NCBI GenBank assembly: GCA_030760725.1
Contig: JASWHV010000002.1
Location: 60,629,900-60,693,899 of the forward strand
Direction of reading: 5' to 3'
From: Neostapfia colusana
Lineage: Eukaryota; Streptophyta; Magnoliopsida; Poales; Poaceae
Length of the DNA stretch: 64,000 bases
Each line of letters begins with the position of its first letter. The stretch's first letter is position 1. This document shows, piece by piece, positions 53,588-64,000 of the stretch. The notes under the pieces were generated by a model. That model ran no database searches, was not told where the DNA came from, and saw only the letters and a list, made by a program, of their open reading frames with translations. The position numbers and the translations under genes were made by a program.

Positions 53588-56500
53588 TGTAAAGGTCCCA
53601 AAATATGAATACAAAGAAACTCATGTTTGCACCAGTTGGTTTCATGGGTATGAAAAATGAGACTTGTTTAAACCTTTTCACATGTGATAATACACATGAG
53701 AGCTCTCTTCACACACTTCAATTGTTTATTTGAAAACTTGGAACCCAAAGGGGATTTGAAACCAAGATGAGAAGTTCCCATATGTGTGAGAAAGCTAAAT
53801 TCAGATTTTGGAACAAATTTGTTCAACTCAAAATTCAAATGAGGGCAACACACTGAATTTCAAACTGTTGTGTTAAAAATCTCATTTGCAGCAGCCAAAT
53901 TTAAAATCAGATTTCATATTTGAATTCCTTAGGTCCAAATTAGTGGGTATGCAAAGTTTCATAAATTATTGAAATATTTTGCAACTCATTTTCCAAATGC
54001 ACCTCAGATTTGAACTGCCACAATTTAATTTCATCACTTACAAATTTTGGGAGATATTTTAGAGGATAAGAGGGAGCTGTGTGTGGGACCCACAAGTCAT
54101 TGAGGGAATGAAATTGCAAAAGATCTCAGAGCACCAAGTCTCTGTTTTTGCTCTTCAGTCAGTTCATTCGAGCCGAGCAGCAGCTTCCCACGGGCGACAC
54201 CGAGGGCAGCCAAGCCACCTCCTCCTTGGGTTTCCCTCGTGCTGGCACTCCCTCGGTGACCTTATCACTCCTCTGCCGAGCTCTCGTTGCCACAGAACCG
54301 AGACCCCGAGGCTTCTTCTCTTCCTCGTGCAAGAACTCAACAGAGCCTCTGCCGCACACCGTCAATCGCTCAGTCGCCCACTAACTCGCGTGCAAGCCTC
54401 GACTGAGCAGCAAAACAACACCACAGTACCTCTCCACGACCTCCTCACACCTTCACCGAGTGAGCTCAGCCCCACTAAACCGAGAAACAAAAGTTCCCGT
54501 GGCGGCCGAAAGAAACCGCAATGGGAGGCTCTCGTGGACAGCCTCACCAAGGGCTTTTCACGGCCAAGCAAGACCTCCTGTGGATGCGCACGACATCCAC
54601 TCTGCTCACCTACGAAGCTCCAGCCGAGTGGTTGATCGTCAACGGTGAATTTTGAGATTTTCCTCTGGCCGGTGTAAACGGACCCGCGGGTAAGGAACTT
54701 TGGAATTCCCATTTGATTCTTGTTTAGAGACCACCAAATTGCACTTACATGAGCTAGAATTGGTTAGCAACAATTCTTCTTTGGAACCCTAGCATGAAAC
54801 CCACTGTGGACGGCATATTTCCAATCTTCCCGACGGCGGCCATGGCGGGAAGCTTCGGGCGCACGGTGACATCATGGTTAGAGCCATTTCCGAGTCTTTT
54901 CACCTCCATGCCGAGCTTCTCTAGCATCCACCGATGTTTAGGGCTTGGAAACCATAGGTGGGAGGGTGTAGGGCGTTGGGGCGACATCACCGGACTTCTA
55001 CCGAGCCGCTGCACCATTGCGAGGTAGGTTGGGGGCTTTGCCGGTCCGGGGAAACCATCCCATTGTGTTCCTCGCATGTTTCTTGGGGCTAGCAGCGAGT
55101 GGCAGCTCGTGAGGTGGCCGGGAAGTTGAAAACCGGCGAGCTCCGGCGAGCTCGGCGGCGTTGTCACGCGGGAGGCGCGAGGTTGAAGAAGACCGCGGCC
55201 GGGCTCACTGTCAGTGAGAAGGAAATCGGGTCGGAGATCTTCTGTGGCCTCGGATCGGGCTGTGGCTGCACGGGAATAGTTCTGTGGCCCTGTGTGGCTT
55301 TGTTCCGGCACTAGACACGTGTCCCCTGGACCCACCGTCAGCGTTTGAATTTTTCCCCGATTTAATTCAAATTGCAGATTTCCTTTAAAATTTAGAAGAG
55401 CATAACTTTTGATAGGAAACTCCAAATTTAGTGATTCAACTTGGGTTAGATTCAGATTTACAAACTCTATCCAAATATGTAACCCAATTTGTATGAAAGT
55501 CAATATTTAATTCTGGAAAATTCTTTAAATACTTTCAGCAAAAGAATTTTATAGGGAGTTTGGTTCATCAAAAATCCTCAAAAGTTGCCAGAATATTCTT
55601 TAGGATGTTATTGAACTCCTGTAAAAATTTCAACTCAATTGGAGTCGATTTGATTAGGAGAATTTAGATTTTAAGTTCCTGTGTTCAAATGAATACAGAA
55701 ACATTTTCAGAGAATTCCCAATACTTGGAAATTCAGTTCTGGGCAATTCTTAGCTCCAAAAATCCTTTGAACATTCATGCAGGCTCTATGAACTATAATT
55801 AAAATTTTAGTTCACTAAGTTTGACATGAACATGTGATTTACTTCAGAATTAAATCCTTTTTGCTTAATTGCTTAGGGAATTGTTCTGAATAAACCACTC
55901 AATGAAAAGTGCTAATTTTTGGTCCAGATGACTTTCTTGTGACAAGAACTCACATGAGAATTTTCAGATCCATTAGAGCTCTGGATAACCACTGTTTGGT
56001 TTAACCTCTTAAGGTGATCAACACACAAGTGGAGAAAATACTTAGCACTTGATCATATTGCTTAAACCCAACCCAAACCACCAGCACCAATGTTATTTTA
56101 AATTCTTAAACAGAGTTCCAGTTTTTAAACTTATCATTAGAGCTTATTAGAAAAAGCTTTACAATTAAATACATATGCATATTCATATCGTGTAGCATCT
56201 ATGTGAGAACGTGTGAAGGAATTGAAGTGGAGATCAAGGAGGGAGGAAAGCGAGTGATCAAGCCTCAAATGATCTTCACTAAGTGTTTATATTAGTCACC
56301 TGCAAAATAGGCAAGCCACGGTTTGCATTTGAACAGTTTTATAAAGTATTTCCATTTCTACAGATCATAGCTTTGAATTGTTTGATTGCATTAAGTCTAG
56401 TTGATAATGAAAACCCAACTGCATGACCAGAAATTTCTAAGAGAGAAAGGGTAGAATAGCACCTCCTCGAGTGGATTTGGCTACGCTAAATGTTAGTAGG

Positions 56501-57782
56501 AAAGGTATGGTAGAAGTCGAGTAGTTGGAATCTACTCACGAGTTTAGGGCTGGTTTATTCGGAGCGGATCAAGAATAGAAACAATGAGAAAAGTTCACAC
56601 TTAAGAAATGGAGATCGGGCAGTGGTTTAGATGCACCAGGCTGCGGACCGTGCGTGCATAGCCCTGCCTGTGTCGGTCAAGGCCCGTCCGTACTTGGCCC
56701 TGTTGGACAAGTTTTAGTTGTGTACCGGGTGCATACTAGCTATATGGGACCAAGGAAATCGATGTACCTCGGGAGATCCACATTGGAACTTTTCTAACCG
56801 TCTTAGGCTTTTGGCGTCAGGGTAGCAGGAGGTAACTCGCTCAAGAACATATCACTGCGGGTATGTACCTTGAGGGAGCTTGCTACTCAGGGCAGTTAGA
56901 CCGCGTCCTGTATGGAAGAACTTGGGAAAGGTGGCCGCGTACAACGTCAGTCGAGGTTGCTACCGGCAACTCTGAGTACGGGTGTACGTGTTGTGTAGTC
57001 CGGGCGTGTACTGATTCGAATCACCGTCGCTCGCGGTCATATGAGTATACTTGCCCACTGCGTCTTGACGTAGTAAGAACTGAACTGGTTTCTTTTGAAC
57101 TTGATAAGGATGTGATTTAAGTTGTATTGGAACCATGCTTGAATTAGAGATAGTGCTCATTAAACTTTACTTCACTTTATGCAAGAAGCATCGCAACAAA
57201 GCGTTTCTTGTTTGATTGTGGAGTTGCGATGCTGTTCGGCTCAAGGTCCTTACAATGAGGCATAAAACTCTGAAAGTTAAGGATCAACTGTAGGCGAGTC
57301 CTTTATGCAAAGTCAGCTAACCCATTTCAATCTGTCGTGCATGTAGAGTTTCTTGTTTAGGAGAGATGGATCATTCTTGTAGAGCCTATGTGCTCACGCT
57401 TGCCATATGAGTGGTTTTGCAGGTAAACATCGATGCTAAGAAGGAGATTGTCCGGTTAGACTCAGAGACTTCCGAGTCGTTTAACATATGGAGAACCAAG
57501 CCGCTGTTGTTGTCTTCGTGTTGCTAGCGAGAAGAGTCCGCGGGCTGGACCTCTTCTCGAGTGCTCTCTAGTTATTCGACGTGAGCTGTTTATAGACTTC
57601 CGCTGTAGCTATTTGATGTAAAGTATTTACAAAGAACCTTTGTAAGCTTCCGCTTTTGATTTATGTAATACATGTTGTCCATATATGTGTGCTGTTGGGT
57701 GCTGATAACACGGCACCACCCAATGCTATTCTAGGGCGAGTGGCACGGCTCCGTGAATGAACGGGTGGCCGGGTCCCTGTCA
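53588..57782 (+). repeat. TK4: solo LTR of the TK2 family (4195 bp)
   Basis: It starts TGTAAAGGTCCC and ends CTGTCA, with the perfect duplication AGCAT at 53583-53587 and 57783-57787. It is collinear with the TK2 3' LTR over its full length but clearly more diverged than the two TK2 LTRs are from each other. It has no internal region and no primer site. It formed by LTR-LTR recombination of a full element (standard mechanism). GTGGGACCCAC is at 54083-54093. The ORFs inside are not conserved and are not called. Confidence 0.95.
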
Positions 57783-58577
57783 AGCATCACCCAGGTAGGC
57801 GAGGAACCAGCGCTGTAACTTAGAGACCGAAGCAAAAACCACAACAAAATGTTGGTTCCTCAAACCAACCTCAGATACACGATGAGAAGACCAGACCAAA
57901 GGAAACACGAGCTCGGGTTACCAAGTGCTGATGATTGGGTCGGTACCTTGCGTGATCCAAGATGAACTGTCCCCTAGCAACCTGAGGAATGAAGGCCAGT
58001 TTGCGAGGCAAAGTTTGGGTAAACGGCTTGAGGTTGGTAGCTCCAACATGGAGACGGGTGTTGGTCCAAGCAAAACCGAGAGACCCAAGGTCGATCCAAG
58101 ACCTCCTAGCAAACGCTCTCGGCTGGTGTCTCCGGAAAGAAGGAATATCGTCGGACCAGGCATCACACCAGCACCCAAGCACAAGATAAATGGCTGGTTG
58201 AATGTGCACAACCACAACAATCCAAGATATCGACCGGCCAGCCCAAGGTACTTTCAAAACGACTCAGCAGATGGAATGTAAAGCGAAAGGGGATGAAACA
58301 AGACCAGATCAAGACAGTGGCTCCGGAAACAAAGCCAGAACCCCAATGGTGTCCCACAGGGCTCAACAAGACTCAGAAAAGGCGCGTCCAGCGGCTGAGG
58401 GCTCTGGAACATACTGTGAAGAGGAAGGAGGAGCATAAGGATTGTTGGTTCAACCAAGCACGACCAATGATCACCAAGAAGACCTAGAAGGAGAAGAGTA
58501 TTGCCCGGGAGTAAGCTGGAGATGATGAGAGTGAAGAAAACACAACGGGCAAGGATGAAAGTCAGGTTGAGGTAAAC
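57783..58577 (+). pseudogene. TAT gag-protease linker
   Basis: After TK4 the Tat sequence resumes. The frame 58293-58487 contains PQWCPTGLNKTQKRRVQRLR followed by a Lys/Glu-rich run and CWFNQARPM, a block typical of the stretch just before Tat protease. Upstream, overlapping short frames (57925-58281, 58202-58438) are basic and Pro-rich and cannot be assigned. Stops near 58485 separate it from the protease frame. Confidence 0.65.
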
Positions 58578-59238
58578 ATGGTATTTCATTTGCCATCTGA
58601 ATTCTGTCTTCCAGAAGTTGAGGTGGTCGAGCTCGATCTAGGAGCTAAGAACGTGGTTTTTGAGAAACCAGAGCAGCTCGGCAAGCACATTAAGCCCTTA
58701 TACATCCGAGGACATGTCGATGGAACACCAGTTGGACAGATGTCGGTCGATGGAGGAGCAGGGGTCAACATAATGCCCATATCCATGTTTGAGAAGTTTG
58801 CATACCAAGAGAGCAACCTCATCAACACCAACACGACTTTGAGTGGGTTTGCTGGAGACCCAACTGAAGCCAAAGGGATATTATATGTGAAGCTCACGGT
58901 TGGAAAGCAAGATACTACTCACATCATTCTTCGTTATCAATGTTGGAAGTCAGTACAACTTGCTCCTTGGACGAGATTGGATTCATGCCAATGGGTGTGT
59001 TCCCTCCACACTTCACAAATGTCTTATCCAGTGGGTTGGCGACGAGGTAGAAGTAGTTGAAGGTGATAATTCGGCTTGCATAGCAATGGCCGAGTCATCT
59101 GATGTTCAACATGAGGATATTAGGTGTCTCACAGGTCGAGACTTAAACAACTATGAATTTGTGAGCGTAGGAAAGGACGGGTTTGTGCCCGTATGTGTCA
59201 GGCCGACTGATTTCACTCGGCTCAGCAATGTAACTTGA
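58578..59238 (+). pseudogene. TAT aspartic protease region
   Basis: The frame 58578-58925 reads LPSEFCLPEVEVVELDLG, HIKPLYIRGHVDGTPVGQM and the active-site-type VDGGAGVNIMP (Tat elements use DGGA for DSGA). A shift near 58925 moves to the frame ending at 59238, with LLLGRDWIHANGCVPSTLHK, the usual protease end before RT. It would cleave the polyprotein; it is broken here. Confidence 0.85.
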
Positions 59239-59488
59239 AAATGCAAGATAAACGAGGTCATTTAACTTGGTTGCAGAAGATAACCAAGCAGTATCGTTTA
59301 GGCCGGAACGATATGTGCAAGTTAGTAGAGGACTTTGATGACTTAGGGAAGCTTGGCAAGGGTTTTCCTCGGTGGACGAACTGGAGGAGATAAACCTTGG
59401 GGAAGGATCGGCACATCGGCCAACCTTCATCAACAAAAACCTCGGATGTTCCTAGAAGCAAGAGGTAAACCAGTTACTTAAAGAATAT

Positions 59489-60641
59489 ATGGGTTGTTTT
59501 GCATGGAAATACACCGAGATGGCAAGACTCAGCCGAGAGCTTGTGGAACACAAGCTGCTGATCAAACCAGGCTTTAGACATCACAAGCAACCATTCATAT
59601 TATTCAACCCGGCTATCCATGACAAGATCAAGGAAGAAGTGAATCATCTACTCCAAGCTAAGTTTATTCAGCCTTGTAGGTATGCAGAATGGGTGTCAAA
59701 TATAATGCCGGTAGAGAAGAAAAACACAGGAAAGTTGAGGATATGCATAGACTTCCGAGGCCTCAACCCGGCAACACCGAAAGATGAATTTCCTATGCAC
59801 ATTGCTGATGTATTAATCAACAATACCTCGGGGCATAAGGTGATTAGTTTCTTGGACGGTAATGCGGGGTACAACCAGATTTTCATGACCGAGGAAGACA
59901 CGTCGAAGACAGCATTTTGTTGCCCCGGTTCATTGATTTGTTTGAATGGGTCGTCATGACTTTCAGGTTGAAGAATGTCGGTGCAACATATCAGAGGGCT
60001 ACGAATATGATCTTCCACGACATGTTGGGAGATATTCTTGAGGTGTATATTGATGATCTCGTAGTGAAGTTGGCTAGATTCCAAGGGCATATGGCCGACT
60101 TGAGAATGTCCTTTGAGAGGATGAGAAGGTACGGCCTTAAGATGAACCCTCTCAAATGTGTGTTTGGCATGTCAGCTGGACATTTCTTGGGTTTTATCGT
60201 GCATGAACACGGGATAGAGGTTGACCCCAAGAAGTCAAAGCTATCAAAAGGATAAGAGAGCCGACATGCAAGAAAGACGTGCAAAGTTTGTTGGGAAAGA
60301 TCAATTACCTAAGAAGGTTCATTGCAAACTTGGCAGGAAAGATCGGTACCTTCATGCCACTCTTGAAACTCAAGCACGAGCAGGAGTTTACTTGGAGGGC
60401 AGAGCAGAAGGAGGCTTTCGAGAGGATCAAAGAGTACTTGATGAGGCCACCGGTCTTGCATGCACCACAGATGAGGCAGCCCTTCCGACTCTATGTAGCT
60501 TCCCAAAGCCTAGTTATTAGGGTCGTTTTAACTCAAGAAAGCCGAGGTAAAGAGCATTCTGAGGCTTACTTGAGAAGACGACTTCTAGATGCCAAAACCA
60601 GGTACACCTTCATTGAGAAACTTTTTTTATCTTTGTACTAG
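59489..60641 (+). pseudogene. TAT reverse transcriptase and first RNase H (two frameshifts)
   Basis: Frame 59489-59930 has FRHHKQPFILFNP, EWVSNIMPVEKK, LRICIDFRGLNPATPKDEFP and SFLDGNAGYNQIFM. A shift near 59930 moves to frame 59917-60245 with FEWVVMTFRLKNVGATYQRA and the catalytic YIDDLVV. Another shift near 60245 moves to 60279-60641 with LLGKINYLRRFIANLAGKI, the thumb/connection. The degenerate first RNase H follows, where FRLYVASQS stands in place of the usual Asp-containing YLAVS/DAS block. Near 59935 the Phe-to-Leu change in TFRLKN also departs from TFGLKN. Confidence 0.88.
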
Positions 60642-60868
60642 ACGTGTTCCAAGTTTTGGCATTATCTCCTTCCCATTACGTGCTTCGTGACATGTCAACA
60701 TGATATTGTCAAGCACATGTTGAAACAACCGGTTTTGAGTGGCAGGATAGGTAAATGTGCATACTCATTGGTGGAATATGACCTGGTGTTCGAGCCTCTT
60801 CAGAGCGTGAAGGGTTAGGTTGTAGCAGATTTCATCGTGGAGCACGACCGCAACTCGAGGAGGAGTGC

Positions 60869-61260
60869 ATGGTCGAGGTACATCCTTGGAAGTTGTTCGT
60901 TGATGGATCGGTTTGCGACATAGGTCAAGGAATCAGGTACGTATTGGTTTCACCCACAAGTGCAATATATGAGTTCTCTGTTTGGCTAAACTTCGTCTGC
61001 ACCAACAATCAAGCCAAATACGAGGCACTGCTGAATGTCTTAGAGCATTTGGTCGACATGGGGATCAAGAACGGTTAAGTTTTTGGTGATTCTAAGCTTG
61101 TCATCCAGCAGGTTAGTGGTGAAAGCCAATGTTACGACGGAACTTTGAATGATTATCGTAAACGATGTCTATATATCATCAAAACTTTTTATATATTTTG
61201 TGCCAAATACAAACCAAGAGAAGAAAACCGGAAAGCGAACGACTTGGCACAATAGGCATC
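60869..61260 (+). pseudogene. TAT second RNase H (archaeal-type)
   Basis: WKLFVDGSVCDIGQGIRYVL carries the first catalytic Asp and NNQAKYEALLNVLEHLVDMG the Glu-type motif (usually QAEYEAL, here QAKYEAL). FGDSKLVIQQVSGE carries the next Asp. A TAA at 61076-61078 and later stops break it. A second RNase H of this type is a hallmark of the Tat/Ogre group. Confidence 0.8.
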
Positions 61261-61310
61261 GTGCTAGAAAGTAAAAAAGAAGAAAGTTCCACGTAAAAAC
61301 AAGGCCGACA

Positions 61311-62619
61311 TTGTCTCAGGACAATGGAATTAAGGTAAAGCATAGAAATTCGACCAGTTTTGATGTATTAGTTGTTGAGGATTGGAGGCCAGCGATCATA
61401 GGATGTATCAAAGACCCAAACACGTGCAAAGACCGGAAGGTTCGGCGTCAAGCATTGAAGTATGCGTTGATTAATGATGAACTATATCGTCGAACCATAG
61501 ATGGACTCTTGCTGAGGTGTTTAGACAAAGATCAAGCAAAGGAGGCCATGGGAGAAGTGCACGAAGGTCTTTGTGGCACGCATCAGTCGGCCCACAAGAT
61601 AAAGTTGATGCTCAAACGAGCTAGTTTCTATTGGCCAACTATGCAGGAGGATTGTTTCAGGTATTACAAAGAATGTGAAGCTTGCAAAGGTTTGAAGATA
61701 TCCAACAAGCAACAGCTAGCATGCTTCATCCCATTGTGATGCCTTGGCCTTTTCGAGGATGAGTTCTGGACTTCATCGAGGAGATCCATCTGGCGTCATC
61801 GAAAAAACACCGGTTTGTGTTAGTTGCCGCGAACTACTTCACCAAGTGGACAGAAGCTGTGCCACTTAAGAACAACACGTACAAAGAGGTAACTGCTTTT
61901 GTCCTTGAGCATATTGTCTATAGATTCGGTGTTCCACAGACTTTAACCATAGACCAAGGAGGGGCTTTTATATACTCTCAATTCAGGGAGTTTTCTGAAT
62001 CCTTTAAGATAAAACTATTGAATTCTTCTCCATACTATACGGGCTAGTAATAAGATACTCATCAAGCTCATCAAAAAGAAGATCAGGTGAGAACCCTAGG
62101 CGATGGCATGAGACTTTGAATGAAGCCTTATGGGCCCATTGAGTGTCAAGACACGGTGCCACCAAAGTTACCCTGTTTGAGCTTGTGTATGGGCAAGAGG
62201 CCATGTTACCTGTGGAAATTAAGATGAAAGCGTGTCGGGTAGATCAACAAGATAACCTTTCGGATGTGGGTTATAAAGAATTCATGATGAACAAGTTGGA
62301 TGAAGTTTCTGAGAGCCAAGTGGAAGCCTTGAAAGAGATCGAGAAAGAAAAGCTCAAGGTGACCAATTATTACAACGGGAGAGTTCGAGAAAAATTGTTC
62401 CATGTCGGGGACTTAGTATGGAGAACAATTTTGCCCATAGTAACTCGAGACAAGAAGTTTGGCAAATGGTCACTGAGCTGGGAAGGACCTTTCAAGATTG
62501 TGTGTATTATCCCTGGAAATGCCTACTCTATGGAGAACTTCCAAGGGGATAATTCGGGTAAGCCTATCAATGGAATATACCTGAAACGATTTTACCCGAG
62601 TGTATGGCAAGAAGGTTGA
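61311..62619 (+). pseudogene. TAT integrase
   Basis: The zinc finger is in HEGLCGTHQSAHKIKLML...YKECEACKG (61311-61739). After a stop the core reads VAANYFTKWTEAVPL (61820-), where Asn at 61832-61834 replaces the usual first catalytic Asp (VxVDYFTKW). TIDQGGAFIYSQF keeps the second. The Glu region around 62045-62140 is scrambled by stops. The C-terminal part 62143-62619 is open, with TLFELVYGQEAMLPVEI, FHVGDLVWRTILP and WEGPFKI. Confidence 0.85.
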
Positions 62620-62705
62620 AATATCTAAGACTTGCAAGGTAAAACAGCTGATTTATCTAGCAAATCCTGGCTTCGAAGATGTTTTTTGGCATACTCCGTT
62701 TGCCC

Positions 62706-62720
62706 AAAAACAGGGGGGCG
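62706..62720 (+). other. TAT polypurine tract
   Basis: AAAAACAGGGGGGCG before TGTGTTGAAG, which is taken as the 3' LTR start. Confidence 0.65.
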
Positions 62721-62873
62721 TGTGTTGAAGATGAAAATTGGTTGTGAATTTTGCAAGTCAGAAGAGCCAGAAAATGAGGTGGAAAGGGCCTTCTATCTCA
62801 ATAATTTATGGGGCAGAAGACTTCGGCGAGAGAACCTACCCGAGACCCGAGGAACGCTTGTGGGAAGCCTTTT
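62721..62873 (+). repeat. Start of the TAT 3' LTR (interrupted)
   Basis: It starts TGTGTTGAAG (or TGTTGAAG at 62723) after the polypurine tract and is cut after 153 bp by the sequence starting TGTAACACTCC. No second LTR copy is in the window, so the boundary is inferred. Confidence 0.5.
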
Positions 62874-64000
62874 TGTAACACTCCAACTCTACAGCTGCAG
62901 TTTTTAAACTATTTGAGAGCAGTGGGTCCCGCATGTCAGCCTCTTCTTCCTCCTCCTCACTGCCATCTCGGGGTGCGGCTGCTGCATGCACGCCAGCGCG
63001 ACGGCGTGCCGTGCGCGCCTGCGGTGAGCCGCTGCAGTGCCTTAACGCCCCTGCTGCGCGCCGCCTACCCCCTCCTCTTTTACTCCGTGGCACCACAGTT
63101 TGCTTTCGTTCCTCCCGGCGCCATCGCAGCCACGCCACCTACCTCGCAGCCACGCCGTCTCCTCGCCCAACTGAGGGCACCACCGGCTGCGCCAACTCGC
63201 CCTGCCTCTCCCTCACCCCCTCACTCCTCCCCGTTTCCATCCACACAAGGTGAATTTGTTGTTCTTCACCAAAGCCAGCCGCCGGACCTTTGCAGCTTCC
63301 CCGGAAAAATTCGTCGGACACGGTGAGTCTCACCTCGATTCCTTTCACTCGGAGCTAGCAGACTCCCGGACTCACCTCCCTGACAAGTTTTCCCCAATTT
63401 TCCGTGGTCGAGGAGGAAGAAAATTAGCGTCTTCTTCGCTGCCAACCTCAACCGAGCCGCTGCTCACGTTGCACACCCTCTTCCGACTGTCGCTACTCCA
63501 AGTGGCGTGTTTGCCGGGGTTCCTCAACCTCTAGTGAAGCTCACCGACCGATTTCCCCGCTGCATCGTGCCTTTCTTCTACCTCAGGACGTTGGCGGAGC
63601 CCTCCCCGCTGCAGCCCATCGCCGACGGCTCCCTCGGCTGAGATTCGGCCCCCAATCTATCTCCAAATGAACTTTCCGTGTCACATAGATTATTTTCCCC
63701 CAAAAATGGTGCTGAAATCGGGCCGCTACCCGCCCTGGCGTGCTGCTCCGGCGAGAGCTGCCGCCTCTGGCCGCCTGGAGAGCTCGGCCATGGCTGCTGG
63801 ATCCTGTGTGGCCAGCATATGATCCTCTGCTCCAGAGTCCAAAAAAATTGGTTTAACATTTTTCTGATTTTTTGATAATTTTCTACAGTTTTTACAAGGT
63901 CTCAGCATTTTCTGAAATTATTTCTAAATAGTTAAAGCGCTGGAAAACAGTTGGCCAGTGATTAGAGGGTAACCCGTCCATTGGAAAAATCCGAAAAATT
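62874..64000 (+). mobile_element. Probable LTR of a further gypsy element, running off the window
   Basis: It starts TGTAACACTCC, close to the TK3 LTR start TGTAACACCCC, in the middle of the TAT LTR. It shows the same layout as the other LTRs: GTGGGTCCCGC at 62932-62942 followed by ATGTCAG, a GC-rich block to about 63800, then AT-rich text. No protein motif is seen; the short ORFs are Pro/Ser/Arg-rich. The end and any target duplication are outside the window. Confidence 0.5.

Larger units (their letters stand above)
51203..62873 (+). mobile_element. TAT: decayed Tat-lineage Ty3/gypsy retrotransposon, 5' end missing
   Basis: Gag, protease, RT, RNase H, a second (archaeal-type) RNase H and integrase appear in gypsy order in the plus sense. 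Then come a polypurine tract and the first about 150 bp of a 3' LTR. The presence of two RNase H regions and motifs such as SFLDGNAGYNQIFM and RICIDFRGLNPATPKDEFP identify the Tat group. CAC truncates or interrupts it at 51202, TK4 interrupts gag at 53588-57782, and another LTR-like sequence cuts its 3' LTR at 62874. Many stops and shifts show that it is old. Confidence 0.9.

Overview
The window looks like nuclear intergenic DNA from a large plant genome, most likely a grass (Poaceae). The reasons are the element families present: chromodomain Ty3/gypsy elements with 3.4-5 kb LTRs, a SIRE/Maximus-like copia, a Tat gypsy with a second RNase H, and a CACTA DNA transposon. The LTRs also have GC-rich, grass-like promoter blocks. 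I see no host cellular gene, no tRNA or rRNA gene and no CRISPR. Almost every base can be assigned to one of nine nested or abutting mobile-element pieces. Four insertions are proved by 5-bp target-site duplications (TSDs) read directly: ACTCG, CGCCT, GGGGT and AGCAT.

Layout. Positions 1-5004 are the 3' end of a gypsy element (TK1: integrase end, chromodomain, 4.04 kb 3' LTR). TK1 abuts an older inverted LTR of a related family (5005-5390 and 15175-about 16506), which a copia element on the minus strand splits (COP, 5391-15174, TSD ACTCG). From about 16507 to 51202 lies a CACTA transposon (CAC) read on the minus strand: transposase tnp2 at 48871-47604, a tnpA-like gene at 47510-45374 continuing at 17242-16922, and short hairpin-type subterminal repeats at both ends. 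It is split by a 28-kb gypsy element (TK2, 17243-45368, TSD CGCCT). TK2 is in turn split inside its integrase by a young gypsy element in the opposite orientation (TK3, 27811-40492, TSD GGGGT). The CACTA right terminus sits in the gag of a decayed Tat gypsy element (TAT, 51203-62873), which also carries a solo LTR of the TK2 family (TK4, 53588-57782, TSD AGCAT). At 62874 another LTR-like sequence starts and runs off the window.

State of the elements. TK3 is the only element with an unbroken gag-pol (1489 codons). By eye its LTRs differ at only about nine substitutions and two 1-bp indels in 3.43 kb, so it is recent. One integrase zinc-finger histidine is nevertheless a tyrosine. TK2, COP, TAT, TK1 and CAC all carry stops and frameshifts.

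Most interesting signals. (1) TK3 has an extra 259-codon sense ORF between its primer-binding site and gag. Both this ORF and gag start exactly after splice-acceptor-like AG sites, which suggests one leader donor with alternative acceptors. (2) The TK1-type LTR contains an 81-nt exon-like block that is conserved in length, frame and peptide in the inverted older LTR, followed by a second in-frame exon-like block. This looks like a small acidic protein encoded inside the LTR. (3) The TK2 5' LTR has an exact 815-bp tandem duplication with microhomology at its joint. All functional statements are inference from motifs; no search or expression data were available.
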